From: JACMOY01 sp038322575
Lineage (GTDB): Bacteria > Actinomycetota > Actinomycetes > Actinomycetales > Angustibacteraceae
Reading direction: 5' to 3'
Length of the DNA stretch: 64,000 nucleotides
Assembly: GCA_038322575.1 (NCBI GenBank)
Contig: JBBQGB010000004.1
Coordinates: 1 to 64,000 of the forward strand
Part shown: positions 49,058 to 58,623 of the stretch, one piece after another
Layout: each line of letters starts with the position of its first letter
Numbering within the stretch: position 1 is the stretch's first letter
Made by a program: the position numbers and the translations under genes
The notes under the pieces: model-generated
Told to the model about the DNA's origin: nothing
Database searches by the model: none
What the model saw: only the letters and a program-made list of their open reading frames with translations

Positions 49058-51589
49058 ATGAGCGGCGACGCGTACCGGCGGCTGCTCGACGCGCCACCGG
49101 ACCTGCCGGTGGTCGCCGGCCTCGAGGCCCTGCTCGCCGCCGTGCGCTCCGGCGGGGCGGCGGTCCTGCAGGCACCACCGGGCACCGGCAAGACCACGCT
49201 CGTCCCCCCGGCGCTGACCGACCTCGGGCCAGGTCGGGTCCTGGTCACCCAGCCGCGCCGGATCGCGGCCCGCGCCGCCGCCCGCCGGCTGGCCGGGCTG
49301 CTCGGGCAGCCGGTCGGTGCGGGCGCCGGGTTCAGCGTGCGCGGTGAGCGGCGCACCGGCCCCGAGACGCGGGTCGAGTTCGTGACCACCGGCGTCCTGC
49401 TGCGGCGGCTGCAGCGCGACCCCGAGCTGCCCGGCGTCCTCGCTGTCGTGCTCGACGAGGTGCACGAGCGGCACCTGGACGCCGACCTGGCCCTGGCGCT
49501 GCTCGTCGACGTGCGCGCCAACCTGCGCGAGCTGCCGCTGGTGGCGATGTCGGCGACGGTCGAGGCCGAGCGCACCGCCCACCTGCTCGCCGCCGCGGGC
49601 GCCCGGCCGGTGCCGGTCGTCACGGTCGAGGGCAGCCTGCACCCGGTGAGCCGGCACCTGCGACCGCCGCCGCCGCGGGTCGAGCGCACGGACGGGCGCG
49701 GGGTCACCCCGGCGTTCCTCGACCACGTGGCCGACGTCGTGCGCGAGGCGCTGCGGGTCGACGCGGGCGACGTCCTCGTGTTCGTCCCCGGCGTGGGCGA
49801 GATCGACGGCCTGGCGCGCCGGCTCGGCGGTGACCTCGGGGCCGACGTCCGCCCGCTGCACGGCCGGCTGCCTGCCCGCGAGCAGGACCGCGCGCTGACG
49901 CCCGGCCCGCGCCGGCGGGTCGTGATCAGCACCGCGGTCGCCGAGTCGTCGCTCACCGTTCCCGGGGTGCGGGTCGTCGTGGACGCCGGCCTGGCCCGCC
50001 AACCGCGCACCGACCACCGCCGCGGGCTGGCCGGGCTGGTCACGGTGGGCGTCAGCCGCTCGAGCGCCGAGCAGCGCGCCGGCCGGGCCGGGCGCGAGGG
50101 GCCGGGCGCGGCGTACGCCTGCTGGTCGGCGGTCGAGGACACCCGGCTCGCACCCCACCCCTCGCCCGAGATCGCCACCGCCGACCTGACCGCGTTCGCG
50201 CTCGAGCTGGCCTGCTGGGGCAGCCCGGGGGGCGCGGGGCTCGCCCTGCTGGACGCCCCGCCCGAGGCCGCGCTGGCCGCCGCGGTCACGACGCTGCGCG
50301 ACCTGGGGGCCGTGCACCCCGACGGCACGGTGACCGACCGCGGACGGCGGATCGCCGCCGTGGGCGCCGACCCCCGGCTGGCCCGGGCGCTGCTGGACGG
50401 TGCGGCGCTGGTCGGCGCGCACCGCGCCGCCGAGGTGGTGGCGCTGCTCGCCGACGACGCGCGTGCCCCCGGCGGTGACCTCGTCGCCGCGCTGCGTGCC
50501 GCCCGGCGCGCGCCCTCCGGGTCGCCGTGGGCGGCCGAGACGCGACGGATGGTCAGCGCCCTGGGCGACCGGCGGCCGGCCGTGGGCACCGAGCAGCTGG
50601 GCGACGACCTCGCGGTGGGGCTGGTGACGGCCCTGGCCCACCCCGACCGGATCGCCCGACGGCGCCCCGGCGGGTCGGCGTACCTGATGACGTCGGGCAC
50701 CGGCGCCGTGCTGCCGCCGGCGGCATCGGGGCTGTCGGGGCTGGCCTGGCTGGCGATCGCGGACGCCGACCGCGGGGCCGGGCGGGCGGACGCGACCGTG
50801 CGCTCGGCCGCGCCGCTGGACGAGGGTCTGGCGCTGCTCGCTGCGCCCGCCCTGCTCGTCGAGGACGACGAGGTGCGGTGGGAGGGCTCGGCCGTGGTCG
50901 CCCGCAGGGTCACCCGGCTGGGCGCGATCGAGCTGGCGCGCGTGCCGGTGACGCAGCCGCCGCCCGACCTGGTCGCGGCGGCGGTGCGGACGGGTCTGGC
51001 GGCCGAGGGGCTCGCGGCCCTGCCCTGGCCGCCTGCCGCCACGGCGCTTCGCGAGCGGATGCGGTTCGTGCACGGGGCTCTGGGCGCCCCGTGGCCCGAC
51101 GTCTCGGACGCCGCGCTGCTCGCGGGCCTGGATGCCTGGATCGGCCCCGAGCTGGCCAGGGTGCGCGTCGCCCGCGATCTGCGCCACCTGCCGACGCTGA
51201 CCGCGCTGCGTCGCCTGCTGCCCTGGCCGCACGCCGTCCGGCTGGACGAGCTCGCGCCCGAGCGCGTCACGGTGCCCAGCGGCTCGGCGGTGCGGGTCGA
51301 CTACGCCACCGACCCGCCGGTGCTCGCCGTCCGCGTGCAGGAGGTGTTCGGCTGGTCGGCGACGCCGCGCCTGGCCGATGGCCGGGTGCCCCTGCTGCTC
51401 CACCTGCTGTCACCGGCCCGACGCCCGGTGGCCGTGACCAGTGACCTGGAGTCGTTCTGGCGCAACGGGTACCAGCAGGTGCGGGGCGAGCTGCGCGGCC
51501 GCTACCCCAAGCACAGCTGGCCACCGGACCCGTGGACGGCCCAGCCGACCAAGGGCGTCCGACGCGCGGGTCAGACCCCGAAGTCGTGA
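49058..51589 (+). CDS. hrpB: ATP-dependent helicase HrpB
   Basis: The 843-residue DEAH/RHA helicase has Walker A LQAPPGTGKTTLVPPAL, motif Ia VTQPRRIAARAAARRLA, DEVHERHLDADLAL, SAT in LVAMSATVEAER, and motif VI SAEQRAGRAGREGPG. The HrpB C-terminal domain is at the end (RLPLLLHLLSPARRPVAVTSDLESFW, YPKHSWPPDPWTA), which identifies the family. ATG 49058 opens the conserved N-terminus LDAPPDLPVVAGLEALL. The 3' end overlaps the convergent methyltransferase gene by 19 bp. Confidence 0.93.
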   Translation: MSGDAYRRLLDAPPDLPVVAGLEALLAAVRSGGAAVLQAPPGTGKTTLVPPALTDLGPGRVLVTQPRRIAARAAARRLAGLLGQPVGAGAGFSVRGERRTGPETRVEFVTTGVLLRRLQRDPELPGVLAVVLDEVHERHLDADLALALLVDVRANLRELPLVAMSATVEAERTAHLLAAAGARPVPVVTVEGSLHPVSRHLRPPPPRVERTDGRGVTPAFLDHVADVVREALRVDAGDVLVFVPGVGEIDGLARRLGGDLGADVRPLHGRLPAREQDRALTPGPRRRVVISTAVAESSLTVPGVRVVVDAGLARQPRTDHRRGLAGLVTVGVSRSSAEQRAGRAGREGPGAAYACWSAVEDTRLAPHPSPEIATADLTAFALELACWGSPGGAGLALLDAPPEAALAAAVTTLRDLGAVHPDGTVTDRGRRIAAVGADPRLARALLDGAALVGAHRAAEVVALLADDARAPGGDLVAALRAARRAPSGSPWAAETRRMVSALGDRRPAVGTEQLGDDLAVGLVTALAHPDRIARRRPGGSAYLMTSGTGAVLPPAASGLSGLAWLAIADADRGAGRADATVRSAAPLDEGLALLAAPALLVEDDEVRWEGSAVVARRVTRLGAIELARVPVTQPPPDLVAAAVRTGLAAEGLAALPWPPAATALRERMRFVHGALGAPWPDVSDAALLAGLDAWIGPELARVRVARDLRHLPTLTALRRLLPWPHAVRLDELAPERVTVPSGSAVRVDYATDPPVLAVRVQEVFGWSATPRLADGRVPLLLHLLSPARRPVAVTSDLESFWRNGYQQVRGELRGRYPKHSWPPDPWTAQPTKGVRRAGQTPKS

Positions 51590-52890
51590 CGCATCGGGAA
51601 GTGCGGGTCGCCCGTCTCGTCGGTGCGGGTGGCCAGCACCTGGTGCAGCTCGATCTGGTCGCGCTCGAACGACAGGCGCGACCCGGCCATGTACAGCCCC
51701 CACACCCGGGCCGTGCCCTCGCCGACCTCGGCCACGGCCTCGTCCCAGCTCTCGACCAGGTTCGTGCACCAGTCGCGCAGGGTGAGCGCGTAGTGCCGGC
51801 GCAGGTTCTCGTCGTGCTGCACCTCGAGTCCCGCGTCCTGCATGGCGCTGATCATCGCGCCGGCACCGGTCAGCTCACCGTCGGGGAAGACGTAGCGGTC
51901 GATGAAGCCCCGGCGCCTGATACCGGGGTGCCGGTTGTCCGGCCGGGTGATCGAGTGGTTCAGCAGCCGGCCGCCCGGCCGAAGGCGCGAGCGCAGGAAC
52001 GAGAAGTACGCCGGGTAGTTGGCCACCCCGATGTGCTCGGACAACCCGATCGAGCTGACGGCGTCGAAACCGCGCTCGGGCACCTCGCGGTAGTCCTGGT
52101 GGCGCACCTGCGCGCGGGCGGTCAACCCCCCGCGCTCGATCGCGGCGTTCGCCCATGCGGCCTGCTCGCGCGAGAGCGTCACGCCCACCGCGGTGACGCC
52201 GTACTCGCGGACGGCGTGGCGCACCATGCCACCCCAGCCGCACCCGACGTCCAGCAGCCGCATGCCGGGTCTGAGCCCGAGCTTGCGCGCCACCAGGTCG
52301 TACTTGTGCGCCTGGGCCTGCTCGAGGGTGGCTTCGGTCGCAGGGAAGCACGCGCACGTGTAGGTCATCGACGGGCCCAGCACCAGCTCGTAGAACCGGT
52401 TGCTGACGTCGTAGTGGTGGTGGATGGCCTGCGCATCGCGGGTGCGCGAGTGGCGCAGGCCGCGCACCGCGCGCCGCAGCGGCCCGGGCACCTCCTGCGG
52501 CGGCGGGTCAGGCAGGCTCAGCGCCAGCGGCGCGAAGGTGCGCAGCGCTCGAACCGCGTCGCCAACAGCCGGCCGGGGTGGCTCGAGCAGCTCGGACATG
52601 GTGCGCAGCAACGGGTACGGGTCGCCGGGGTGGGCGCCCTCGAGCTCGAGGTCACCGGCGACGTACGCGCGGGCGAACCCCAGCGACGTCGGTGCACCCA
52701 GGATGTACGCGAGGCCACGCGGACGCACCAGCCTCAGGTGGATGGCCGCGTCCGGGCGGCCGGCCGTGCTGCCGTCGTACGCGCTGAACCGCACGGGCGC
52801 GGCCGGGCCGAACATCATCGTGAACGCCTCACCGACGCTGGGCCGCGCGGCCCGTCCGGCGTCGGTCCTCGCCGTGCCGAAGATGCTCAT
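51571..52890 (-). CDS. SAM-dependent fatty acid methyltransferase (cyclopropane synthase family, TmsB/UfaA1-like)
   Basis: The 439-residue protein has an N-terminal lipid-binding half and the CFA synthase core: HHYDVSNRFYELVLGPSMTYTCACF, LLDVGCGWGGMVRHAVREYGV, GVTLSREQAAWAN, FDAVSSIGLSEHIGVANYPAYF and RRGFIDRYVFPDGEL. Its ATG overlaps the stop of an FAD-oxidoreductase gene. That pairing corresponds to mycobacterial ufaA1 and Rv0449c (bfaB/bfaA, or tmsB/tmsA), which add a methylene to oleoyl phospholipid and reduce it to 10-methylstearate. Simple cyclopropanation is the alternative. Confidence 0.9.
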   Translation of the reverse strand: MSIFGTARTDAGRAARPSVGEAFTMMFGPAAPVRFSAYDGSTAGRPDAAIHLRLVRPRGLAYILGAPTSLGFARAYVAGDLELEGAHPGDPYPLLRTMSELLEPPRPAVGDAVRALRTFAPLALSLPDPPPQEVPGPLRRAVRGLRHSRTRDAQAIHHHYDVSNRFYELVLGPSMTYTCACFPATEATLEQAQAHKYDLVARKLGLRPGMRLLDVGCGWGGMVRHAVREYGVTAVGVTLSREQAAWANAAIERGGLTARAQVRHQDYREVPERGFDAVSSIGLSEHIGVANYPAYFSFLRSRLRPGGRLLNHSITRPDNRHPGIRRRGFIDRYVFPDGELTGAGAMISAMQDAGLEVQHDENLRRHYALTLRDWCTNLVESWDEAVAEVGEGTARVWGLYMAGSRLSFERDQIELHQVLATRTDETGDPHFPMRHDFGV

Positions 52891-54296
52891 CGTCGCCCCA
52901 CCGCCTTCTCGTAGAGGTCGAGCAGCCGGCCCCGGGGGTCGTACTTCCGCTTGGCGTCGCGGTAGGCGCTCTCGCCGTACGAACGCCAGAACTCCTGCGG
53001 GGAGTAGTACGCGTCCGAGTACAGGGACTTGTGGCCGTCGTGGTCGGCGACGGCCTGCTCGATCGCGCGGTTGACGTCGCCGTCCGCAGCACCGGGAGCG
53101 ATGGCCACGGTCGACCAGAACCCCACGTTGAGGTAGGTGCGGTCGGGGCCGAGCGGGTACAGCGGCCAGGTGCCGTCGGCGGTGCCGGCCACCGGACGCC
53201 GCAACCGCAGCGGGCACAACCAGATCGGCTCGATCGGTACGTGATCGATGAACCACCTGACGAAGTCCGCGGTGCGTGCCAACGGGATCTCGACATCCTG
53301 CACCACGCGCTCGCGGGCCGGCAGTCCCTTGCGGGCGTCGAGCCGGGCCTTGACGTGCAGGCGGTTCTCGAGTCCGACCAGCTTCTGGTAGCGGTCGCTG
53401 CGCAGCCACCGCCGCGGCACCCAACGACGAATGCGAGGGTTCTGCACGCCGAACACCCGCGAGCACCAGAACCAGTCGGTGTCCCACCGCCACAGGTAGT
53501 CCCGCACGGTCAGCCAGTCCTGGGGGCGTTCCTGGATCGAGCGGTAGTAGACCTGCTGGCCGGTGTAGTCGGAGGTGTACGGCGCCGTCGCAGCCCAGCT
53601 GCCGAGCGACAGGTAGGCCTCGGTGGCGGTGAAGACCGTGCCGTCGACGAAGTCGACCTGCTCCCCCGCCCAGGTGCGGGTGGCCACGACCTCGTCGATG
53701 GCGTCGGCCAGCATCTCGAGGTCGTCGAAGCGCACGTGGCGCAGGTGCACGAACGGCTGCACCGGCTCGAGCTCGATGGTCAGGGCCGTGGCGTAGCCGA
53801 GGGTTCCGTAGGAGTTGGGAAAAGCGTGGAACAGCGCGGAGTCCGGGCCGTCCGGCTCCGCGGTGACGACGTCGCCGGCGCCCGTCAGGACGTCCATGCT
53901 GAGCACCGACTCGTGCGGCAGCCCGTTGCGGAAGGACGAGGACTCGATGCCGAGGCCGGTCACCGCGCCGCCCAGGGTGATCGTCTTCAGCTGCGGCACC
54001 ACCAGCGGCATCAGCCCGTGGGCCAACGTCGCGTCCACCAGGTGCTCGTACGTCGTCATGCCCTGCACGACAGCGGTCCGGCGACCCGGGTCGACCAACA
54101 GCACGCTGTCCAGGCCGCTGACGTCCAGACCCGGCGCGCCGGTGCGCACCCGTGGGCGGAACAGGTTGCTCGTGCGCTTCGCGAGGCGGATGGGCGCACC
54201 TGCCGGCAGCTCGCGCAGCTGGGTCTGCAGCCGCCGCACGGTCTGGTCGTGGTCGCTCGTGGTCGCCGTCGCAACCGTCGGTCGTTGAACGCTCAC
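52887..54296 (-). CDS. FAD-binding oxidoreductase (TmsA/BfaA-like)
   Basis: The 469-residue protein has an FAD_binding_4-type domain: GLDSVLLVDPGRRTAVVQGMTTYEHLVDATLAHGLMPLVVPQLKTITLGGAVTGLGIESSSFRNG at the start, then AFPNSYGTLGYATALTIELEP. It ends in a DIM/SKL-like conserved C-terminus with FGDxx-type YDPRGRLLDLYEKAV. Coupling to the methyltransferase by ATGA suggests it reduces the 10-methylene fatty acid to the 10-methyl product. Not a DprE1 or vanillyl oxidase by neighbours. The start is supported by its position just upstream of the divergent hydrolase. Confidence 0.9.
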   Translation of the reverse strand: MSVQRPTVATATTSDHDQTVRRLQTQLRELPAGAPIRLAKRTSNLFRPRVRTGAPGLDVSGLDSVLLVDPGRRTAVVQGMTTYEHLVDATLAHGLMPLVVPQLKTITLGGAVTGLGIESSSFRNGLPHESVLSMDVLTGAGDVVTAEPDGPDSALFHAFPNSYGTLGYATALTIELEPVQPFVHLRHVRFDDLEMLADAIDEVVATRTWAGEQVDFVDGTVFTATEAYLSLGSWAATAPYTSDYTGQQVYYRSIQERPQDWLTVRDYLWRWDTDWFWCSRVFGVQNPRIRRWVPRRWLRSDRYQKLVGLENRLHVKARLDARKGLPARERVVQDVEIPLARTADFVRWFIDHVPIEPIWLCPLRLRRPVAGTADGTWPLYPLGPDRTYLNVGFWSTVAIAPGAADGDVNRAIEQAVADHDGHKSLYSDAYYSPQEFWRSYGESAYRDAKRKYDPRGRLLDLYEKAVGRR

Positions 54297-54346
54297 CCGG
54301 GCACCTTACGACCACCCGACGGCCCGTGTCGTGGTACATCTCGACC

Positions 54347-55219
54347 ATGATCAGTGATGAGGTCGACGAGAACAGGCCCCGCCTGCGGACGGTCACCGGC
54401 GCTGACGGTGTGCTGCTGCGGGTACACGATCGTGGGCCCATCCATGGGCCGATCGCTTTGCTGCTGCACGGTTTTCCGCAGCACGCGGGCTGCTGGGACA
54501 GCATGCTGCCGGGCCTGCGCGACGTCGGGTTGCGCACCCTGGCCGTCGACCAGCGCGGCTACGGGCAGAGCTCGGTCCCGGACCACACAGCGGGGTACGC
54601 GCTCGACCGACTGGTCCGCGACGTCCTCGCCGTGATCGACGCGAGCGGTGCGACCGACGTCGTCCTCGTCGGGCACGACTGGGGGGCGATCGTCGCGTGG
54701 GCGCTTGCCGCCAACCACCCACACCGGGTCAAAGCCCTTGTCGCCGTGTCGGTCCCGCACCCGCGCGCCTTCGGCGAGGCGCTGCGCGCCTCGGGTGACC
54801 AGCAGGCGCGCTCCGCGTACATCCAGCTGTTCCGCGACCCCGACAAGGCCGCCTCGGTGCTGCTGGCTGACGACGCGCGGCGGTTGCGCGCGATGTTCGC
54901 GGGCGTCCCGCCGGCGCGGATCGACGACTACGTGACGCCGCTGCTCGCACCGGGCGCGCTGATCGGTCCGCTGCGCTGGTACGCCGCGATGCTCGGCCCG
55001 GAGTTCGCCCAGGTGCCCCCCGTTCAGGTGCCGACGACGTTCGTCTGGTCCGACGCGGACGTCGCGGTGTCACGCGACGCGGCCGACGCCTGCGCCCACT
55101 GGGTCTCGGGCACCTACGACCGGGTGGACCTCGCGGGGGTCTCGCACTGGGTGCCTGACCAGGCGCCCCAGGCCGTCGTCGGCGCGGTCAGCGCCCGCCT
55201 GCGGGCAGCCGCAGGCTGA
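54347..55219 (+). CDS. Alpha/beta hydrolase (epoxide-hydrolase-like)
   Basis: The 290-residue protein shows the oxyanion motif LLLHGFPQHAGCWDSML, nucleophile elbow VLVGHDWGAIVAWALA with Asp as nucleophile (HDWG as in epoxide hydrolases and haloalkane dehalogenases), and the terminal His in AGVSHWVPDQAP. The cap domain spans about residues 140-215. The absence of obvious halide-binding Trp near the nucleophile favours an epoxide hydrolase. It is divergent from the 10-methyl fatty acid operon. The end overlaps the convergent kinase gene by 32 bp. Confidence 0.88.
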   Translation: MISDEVDENRPRLRTVTGADGVLLRVHDRGPIHGPIALLLHGFPQHAGCWDSMLPGLRDVGLRTLAVDQRGYGQSSVPDHTAGYALDRLVRDVLAVIDASGATDVVLVGHDWGAIVAWALAANHPHRVKALVAVSVPHPRAFGEALRASGDQQARSAYIQLFRDPDKAASVLLADDARRLRAMFAGVPPARIDDYVTPLLAPGALIGPLRWYAAMLGPEFAQVPPVQVPTTFVWSDADVAVSRDAADACAHWVSGTYDRVDLAGVSHWVPDQAPQAVVGAVSARLRAAAG

Positions 55220-56393
55220 ACCGGGCGCCTTTGCCGGGCTCGCCGTCGATGACCAGACGGCCGCCGTGGGCCCGTGCCACCTCGTCGACCAGGGCCAGCC
55301 CGATCCCGAACCGGCGTCCTCCGCCCGGACCCGCTGCGCCACGGGCGAACCGCTGCACCAGCGTCGAGGCCGTGGCCGGGTCCAGCCCCTCGCCGTCGTC
55401 CGCGACGAGCACCACCGCGTCGGACCCGCCGGACGTCACCTGCACGCAGACGTTGCCGCCGGGAGGGGTGTGCGAGAGGGCGTTGTCGACCAGGGACGAC
55501 ACGGCCCGCCGGATCGCCACCGCCGCACCGACGACCACGGCGGGACCGTCGTCGTGCCGGGCGACCAGGTGCACCGAGCGCTCGTCGGCCAGACCCCGCA
55601 TGCTCGCCACCACGTCGTCGGCCAGACCGCACAGGTCGACGGGCTCGCCGCCGTCCACCCGCCCACCGACCTCCGCAGCGAGCAGCATGTCGCCGACGAC
55701 GTCACCGAGCACCCGCGAGTCGGCGACCAGCTGGTCGAGCTCGGCGCCACTGGCCGGGTCGAGCCTGCCGGCCAGCCGCCGGGCCAGCAGCTGGGCGCGC
55801 GTGCGCAGGATCGTGAGCGGCGTGCGCAGCTCGTGGCTGGCGTCGGCGACGAAGCGTCGCTGCAGGGTCAGGGCCGCGGCCAGCGGACGCACCGCCCGCC
55901 GGCCGATGATCTGCCCCAGGACGACGGCACCGGCCACGCCCACCACCGAGGCGGCGATGAGCGCCTCGATCAGCCGCTGGCGCTCGAGCTCGCCGCGGGC
56001 CATGTCGTAGACGGCACTGACCCGGCCGGCCTTGCGCGTGCCGGTGAACACCTGCGCCTCGTGGCCGCCGACGTCCAGGTGGGCGTCGCCGTCGGGCAGG
56101 CCACGGGGGTCCAGGCGCCGGATGGACGCCGGCGCGCCGGGGCTGTCGCGGCGCACACCGGTGGGTGTGACCACCAGCAGCCACACGCCCGCCGGCGGGT
56201 CGGTGACGTCGTCCGCGGTGGCCCACGCCTGTCGGCTCAGCTCGCGCGCCTGCGCGTTCTGCTGGTGGGCCTCGACGGCGAGCAGCGCCACGCCCATCAG
56301 GGCCACCAGCACCGCGACGGCGGCGGCCGTCTGCCAGGCGACCGCGCGTCCGGCGCGACGCACCAGCTGGTGGTCGGCGTCCACGGCCTTCAC
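55188..56393 (-). CDS. Sensor histidine kinase
   Basis: The 401-residue membrane kinase has TM1 at about residues 15-40 (VAWQTAAAVAVLVALMGVALLAV), an extracellular domain of about 110 residues, and TM2 (ALIAASVVGVAGAVVLGQII). The H-box is FVADASHELRTPLTILRTRAQLL, N-box AVSSLVDNALSHTPPGG, G1 VADDGEGLD and G2 FGIGLALVDEV. The GTG at 56393 overlaps the regulator stop. The signal is unknown. The operon is divergent from a flavin/haem electron-transfer pair that is the obvious target. Confidence 0.93.
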   Translation of the reverse strand: MKAVDADHQLVRRAGRAVAWQTAAAVAVLVALMGVALLAVEAHQQNAQARELSRQAWATADDVTDPPAGVWLLVVTPTGVRRDSPGAPASIRRLDPRGLPDGDAHLDVGGHEAQVFTGTRKAGRVSAVYDMARGELERQRLIEALIAASVVGVAGAVVLGQIIGRRAVRPLAAALTLQRRFVADASHELRTPLTILRTRAQLLARRLAGRLDPASGAELDQLVADSRVLGDVVGDMLLAAEVGGRVDGGEPVDLCGLADDVVASMRGLADERSVHLVARHDDGPAVVVGAAVAIRRAVSSLVDNALSHTPPGGNVCVQVTSGGSDAVVLVADDGEGLDPATASTLVQRFARGAAGPGGGRRFGIGLALVDEVARAHGGRLVIDGEPGKGARFSLRLPAGGR

Positions 56394-57082
56394 GCGCTGC
56401 CCATCCGGTACCCGCTGCCGCGGACGGTGCGCACGACGTCGCGACCGAGCTTGCGGCGCAGGTAGTGCACGTAGGTGTCGACCGAGCCCGTCGTGTCCGC
56501 GGCGTCGAACACCCGGCGCAGCAGCTCGTCGCGTCCGAAGACCCGACCGGGTCGCCGGGCCAGCACCAGCAGCAGCTCGCACTCGCGGCCGGACAGCACG
56601 ACGTCCGGCGTCCCGTCACCGACCACGGTGCGCGAGGCCACGACCAGCCGGCGCACCCCGAGGTCGAGCTCGTCGGAGTCCTCGCGGTGGCGGCGCAGCA
56701 GCGCTCGCATCCGCGCCAGCAGCTCGTCCACGTCGAACGGCTTGACCAGGTAGTCCTCGGCGCCGGCATCCAGCCCCTCGACGCGGTCCGCAGCGGTGCC
56801 CCGCGCCGTCAGCACCAGCACCGGCGCCGTAACGCCCTGGTTGCGCAACCGGCGCACGAGGTCGACGCCCTCGATGGCGGGCAGCCCGCGGTCGACGAGC
56901 ATCAGGTCGAAGCGGCCGCTGAGACCCAGGTGCAGGCCGCGCTGGCCGTCCCGCGCGACGTCCACGGCGTAGCCCTCGTCGACGAGCAGGGCGCTCAGCA
57001 TCGTCGCCAGCTGCTCGTCGTCCTCGACGACCAGGACCCGCGGCCCCGGCGTCAGGGGGGTCGGTGCGGGGCGCTGGCTCAT
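56390..57082 (-). CDS. OmpR/PhoB-family response regulator
   Basis: The 230-residue protein has a receiver domain (VLVVEDDEQLATMLSALL, phospho-Asp in LMLVDRGLPAIEGVDL, Lys in YLVKPFDVDELLARM). The winged-helix output follows: VVLSGRECELLLVLARRPGRVFGRDELLRRVF, VDTYVHYLRRKLGRDVVRTVRGSGYRMG. It is transcribed with the kinase. It starts 86 bp from the divergent electron-transfer genes. Confidence 0.95.
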   Translation of the reverse strand: MSQRPAPTPLTPGPRVLVVEDDEQLATMLSALLVDEGYAVDVARDGQRGLHLGLSGRFDLMLVDRGLPAIEGVDLVRRLRNQGVTAPVLVLTARGTAADRVEGLDAGAEDYLVKPFDVDELLARMRALLRRHREDSDELDLGVRRLVVASRTVVGDGTPDVVLSGRECELLLVLARRPGRVFGRDELLRRVFDAADTTGSVDTYVHYLRRKLGRDVVRTVRGSGYRMGSA

Positions 57083-57168
57083 GGCCGCATGGTGGCACGC
57101 GCGGTCTCAGACGTCTCTGAGCCGGGGGGTGGATCGTCGTCCTCGACGCTGCGCCCAGGAGGCCCCGG

Positions 57169-58623
57169 ATGACGACCCTGCACCACACCGCGAGTCACAC
57201 CGCCCACGGAGCGGAGGTCCTGTCCGCCGGGCGGGTGCGTGCCCGACGGCGGCGCACCGCCGCCGACCTGCTCGAGGCGGCCGCGGTCGCAAGCGTGGTC
57301 GCGGTGGCCGTGCTGTTCCTGCTGGACGGCGGCGCGAGCGCGCTGGGCACCGGGACCGCTGCCGGCCGGCTGATCGGCTGGGGCCGGCTCACCGGGCTGG
57401 TGGGGACGGCGCTGCTGCTGCTGCAGCTGCTGCTCGCCGCCCGGCTCCCGGTCGTCGACCGCACCTACGGCCACGACCGGGCGCTGGTCGCGCACCGCCG
57501 GCTGAGCCGGGTCGCCCTGCCGCTGCTGCTGGCGCACGGTGCGGCCCTCACCCTCGGCTACGCCGCGCGCGACCACCTGTCGTGGGCCACCGGCTGGCTG
57601 GTCGAGCCGGTGCGCCTGCTCGGCGGGGCGGTACCCGACATGCTCACCGCGTTCGTCGCGATGGCCCTGCTCGTCCTCGTCGCCGTGACGTCGGTGCGCG
57701 CGGCCCGCCGCCGCACCAGCCACGAGACGTGGCACCTGGTGCACCTGGCCGGGTACGTCGCCGTCGGCCTCTCACTGCCGCACCAGCTGTCGGCCGGCAC
57801 CGACATCGCCGGCCACCCCCTGACCCGGTTGGTCTGGACCGCCCTGTACGCCGCGACCGCCGGCGCCGTGGTCGTGTTCCGGGTGCTGCTGCCGCTGGTC
57901 CGCTCGGCCCGTCACCGCCTCGTCGTCGAGTCGGTCACCGAGGAGGGGCCCGGTGTGGTGTCGGTCGTGGTGCGGGGCCACGCGCTGCACACGATGCCGG
58001 TGCGGGCCGGGCAGTTCCTGCACTGGCGGTTCCTGACACCGGGGCTGTGGGCGGCCGCCCACCCGTGGTCGATCTCGGCCGCTCCAGACGGGCGCACGCT
58101 GCGCCTCACGGTCCGCCACCTCGGCGACCACTCGCGCCGGCTCTCGCACCTGCGACCGGGCACCCGCGTCGTCGTCGAGGGCCCCTACGGCGCCTTCACG
58201 ACCGAGCGGCGCACCAGGCGGCGGGTACTGCTCGTCGCCGCCGGCATCGGGGTCACCCCGGTGCGCGCGATCGCCGAGGAGCTCGCCGGCGAGAAGGGCA
58301 CCCGCGAGGGTGACGTGACCGTCGTCTACCGCGGTGCGGACGAGCGGTCACTGGCGCTGCGCGACGAGCTGGAGCACCTCGCGACGAAGGCTCCGGTGAC
58401 CCTGCACCTGCTCACCGGTCCGCCCGTGCCGGGGTCGTGGCTGCCACCGACCGCCGGTCACCGGCCGGCCGACGCCGAGGCGCTGACGACACTGGTGCCG
58501 CGCCTGCGCGACCACGACGTCTACGTGTGCGGCCCGCCCGCGTGGATGCAGCTGGTGCGGCGCAGCCTGGCCGACGCCGGGGTCCCGCGCCACCAGGTGC
58601 ACGACGAGCGGTTCGGCTGGTGA
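57169..58623 (+). CDS. Ferric-reductase-like membrane flavocytochrome
   Basis: The 484-residue protein has about six TM helices in residues 30-245 with paired His (HRRLSRVALPLLLAHGAALTLGY and SHETWHLVHLAGYVAVGLSLPHQL) able to hold b haem. A ferredoxin-reductase domain follows: FAD site AAHPWSISAAPDG, and NAD(P) site VLLVAAGIGVTPVRAIAEELAG with VYVCGPPAWMQLVRRSL. It should pass electrons from cytosolic NAD(P)H across the membrane. The next gene starts within its stop and encodes an FMN-binding protein, a natural external acceptor. Confidence 0.92.
   Translation: MTTLHHTASHTAHGAEVLSAGRVRARRRRTAADLLEAAAVASVVAVAVLFLLDGGASALGTGTAAGRLIGWGRLTGLVGTALLLLQLLLAARLPVVDRTYGHDRALVAHRRLSRVALPLLLAHGAALTLGYAARDHLSWATGWLVEPVRLLGGAVPDMLTAFVAMALLVLVAVTSVRAARRRTSHETWHLVHLAGYVAVGLSLPHQLSAGTDIAGHPLTRLVWTALYAATAGAVVVFRVLLPLVRSARHRLVVESVTEEGPGVVSVVVRGHALHTMPVRAGQFLHWRFLTPGLWAAAHPWSISAAPDGRTLRLTVRHLGDHSRRLSHLRPGTRVVVEGPYGAFTTERRTRRRVLLVAAGIGVTPVRAIAEELAGEKGTREGDVTVVYRGADERSLALRDELEHLATKAPVTLHLLTGPPVPGSWLPPTAGHRPADAEALTTLVPRLRDHDVYVCGPPAWMQLVRRSLADAGVPRHQVHDERFGW

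Noticed and set aside
49045..51270. 741-codon minus-strand frame opposite hrpB
   Set aside because: Ser/Arg/Ala-rich with no domain; the helicase motifs are on the plus strand.
48989..51403. In-frame N-terminal extension of malic enzyme to 1274 residues
   Set aside because: It is antisense to hrpB and has Arg/Gly/Gln shadow composition.
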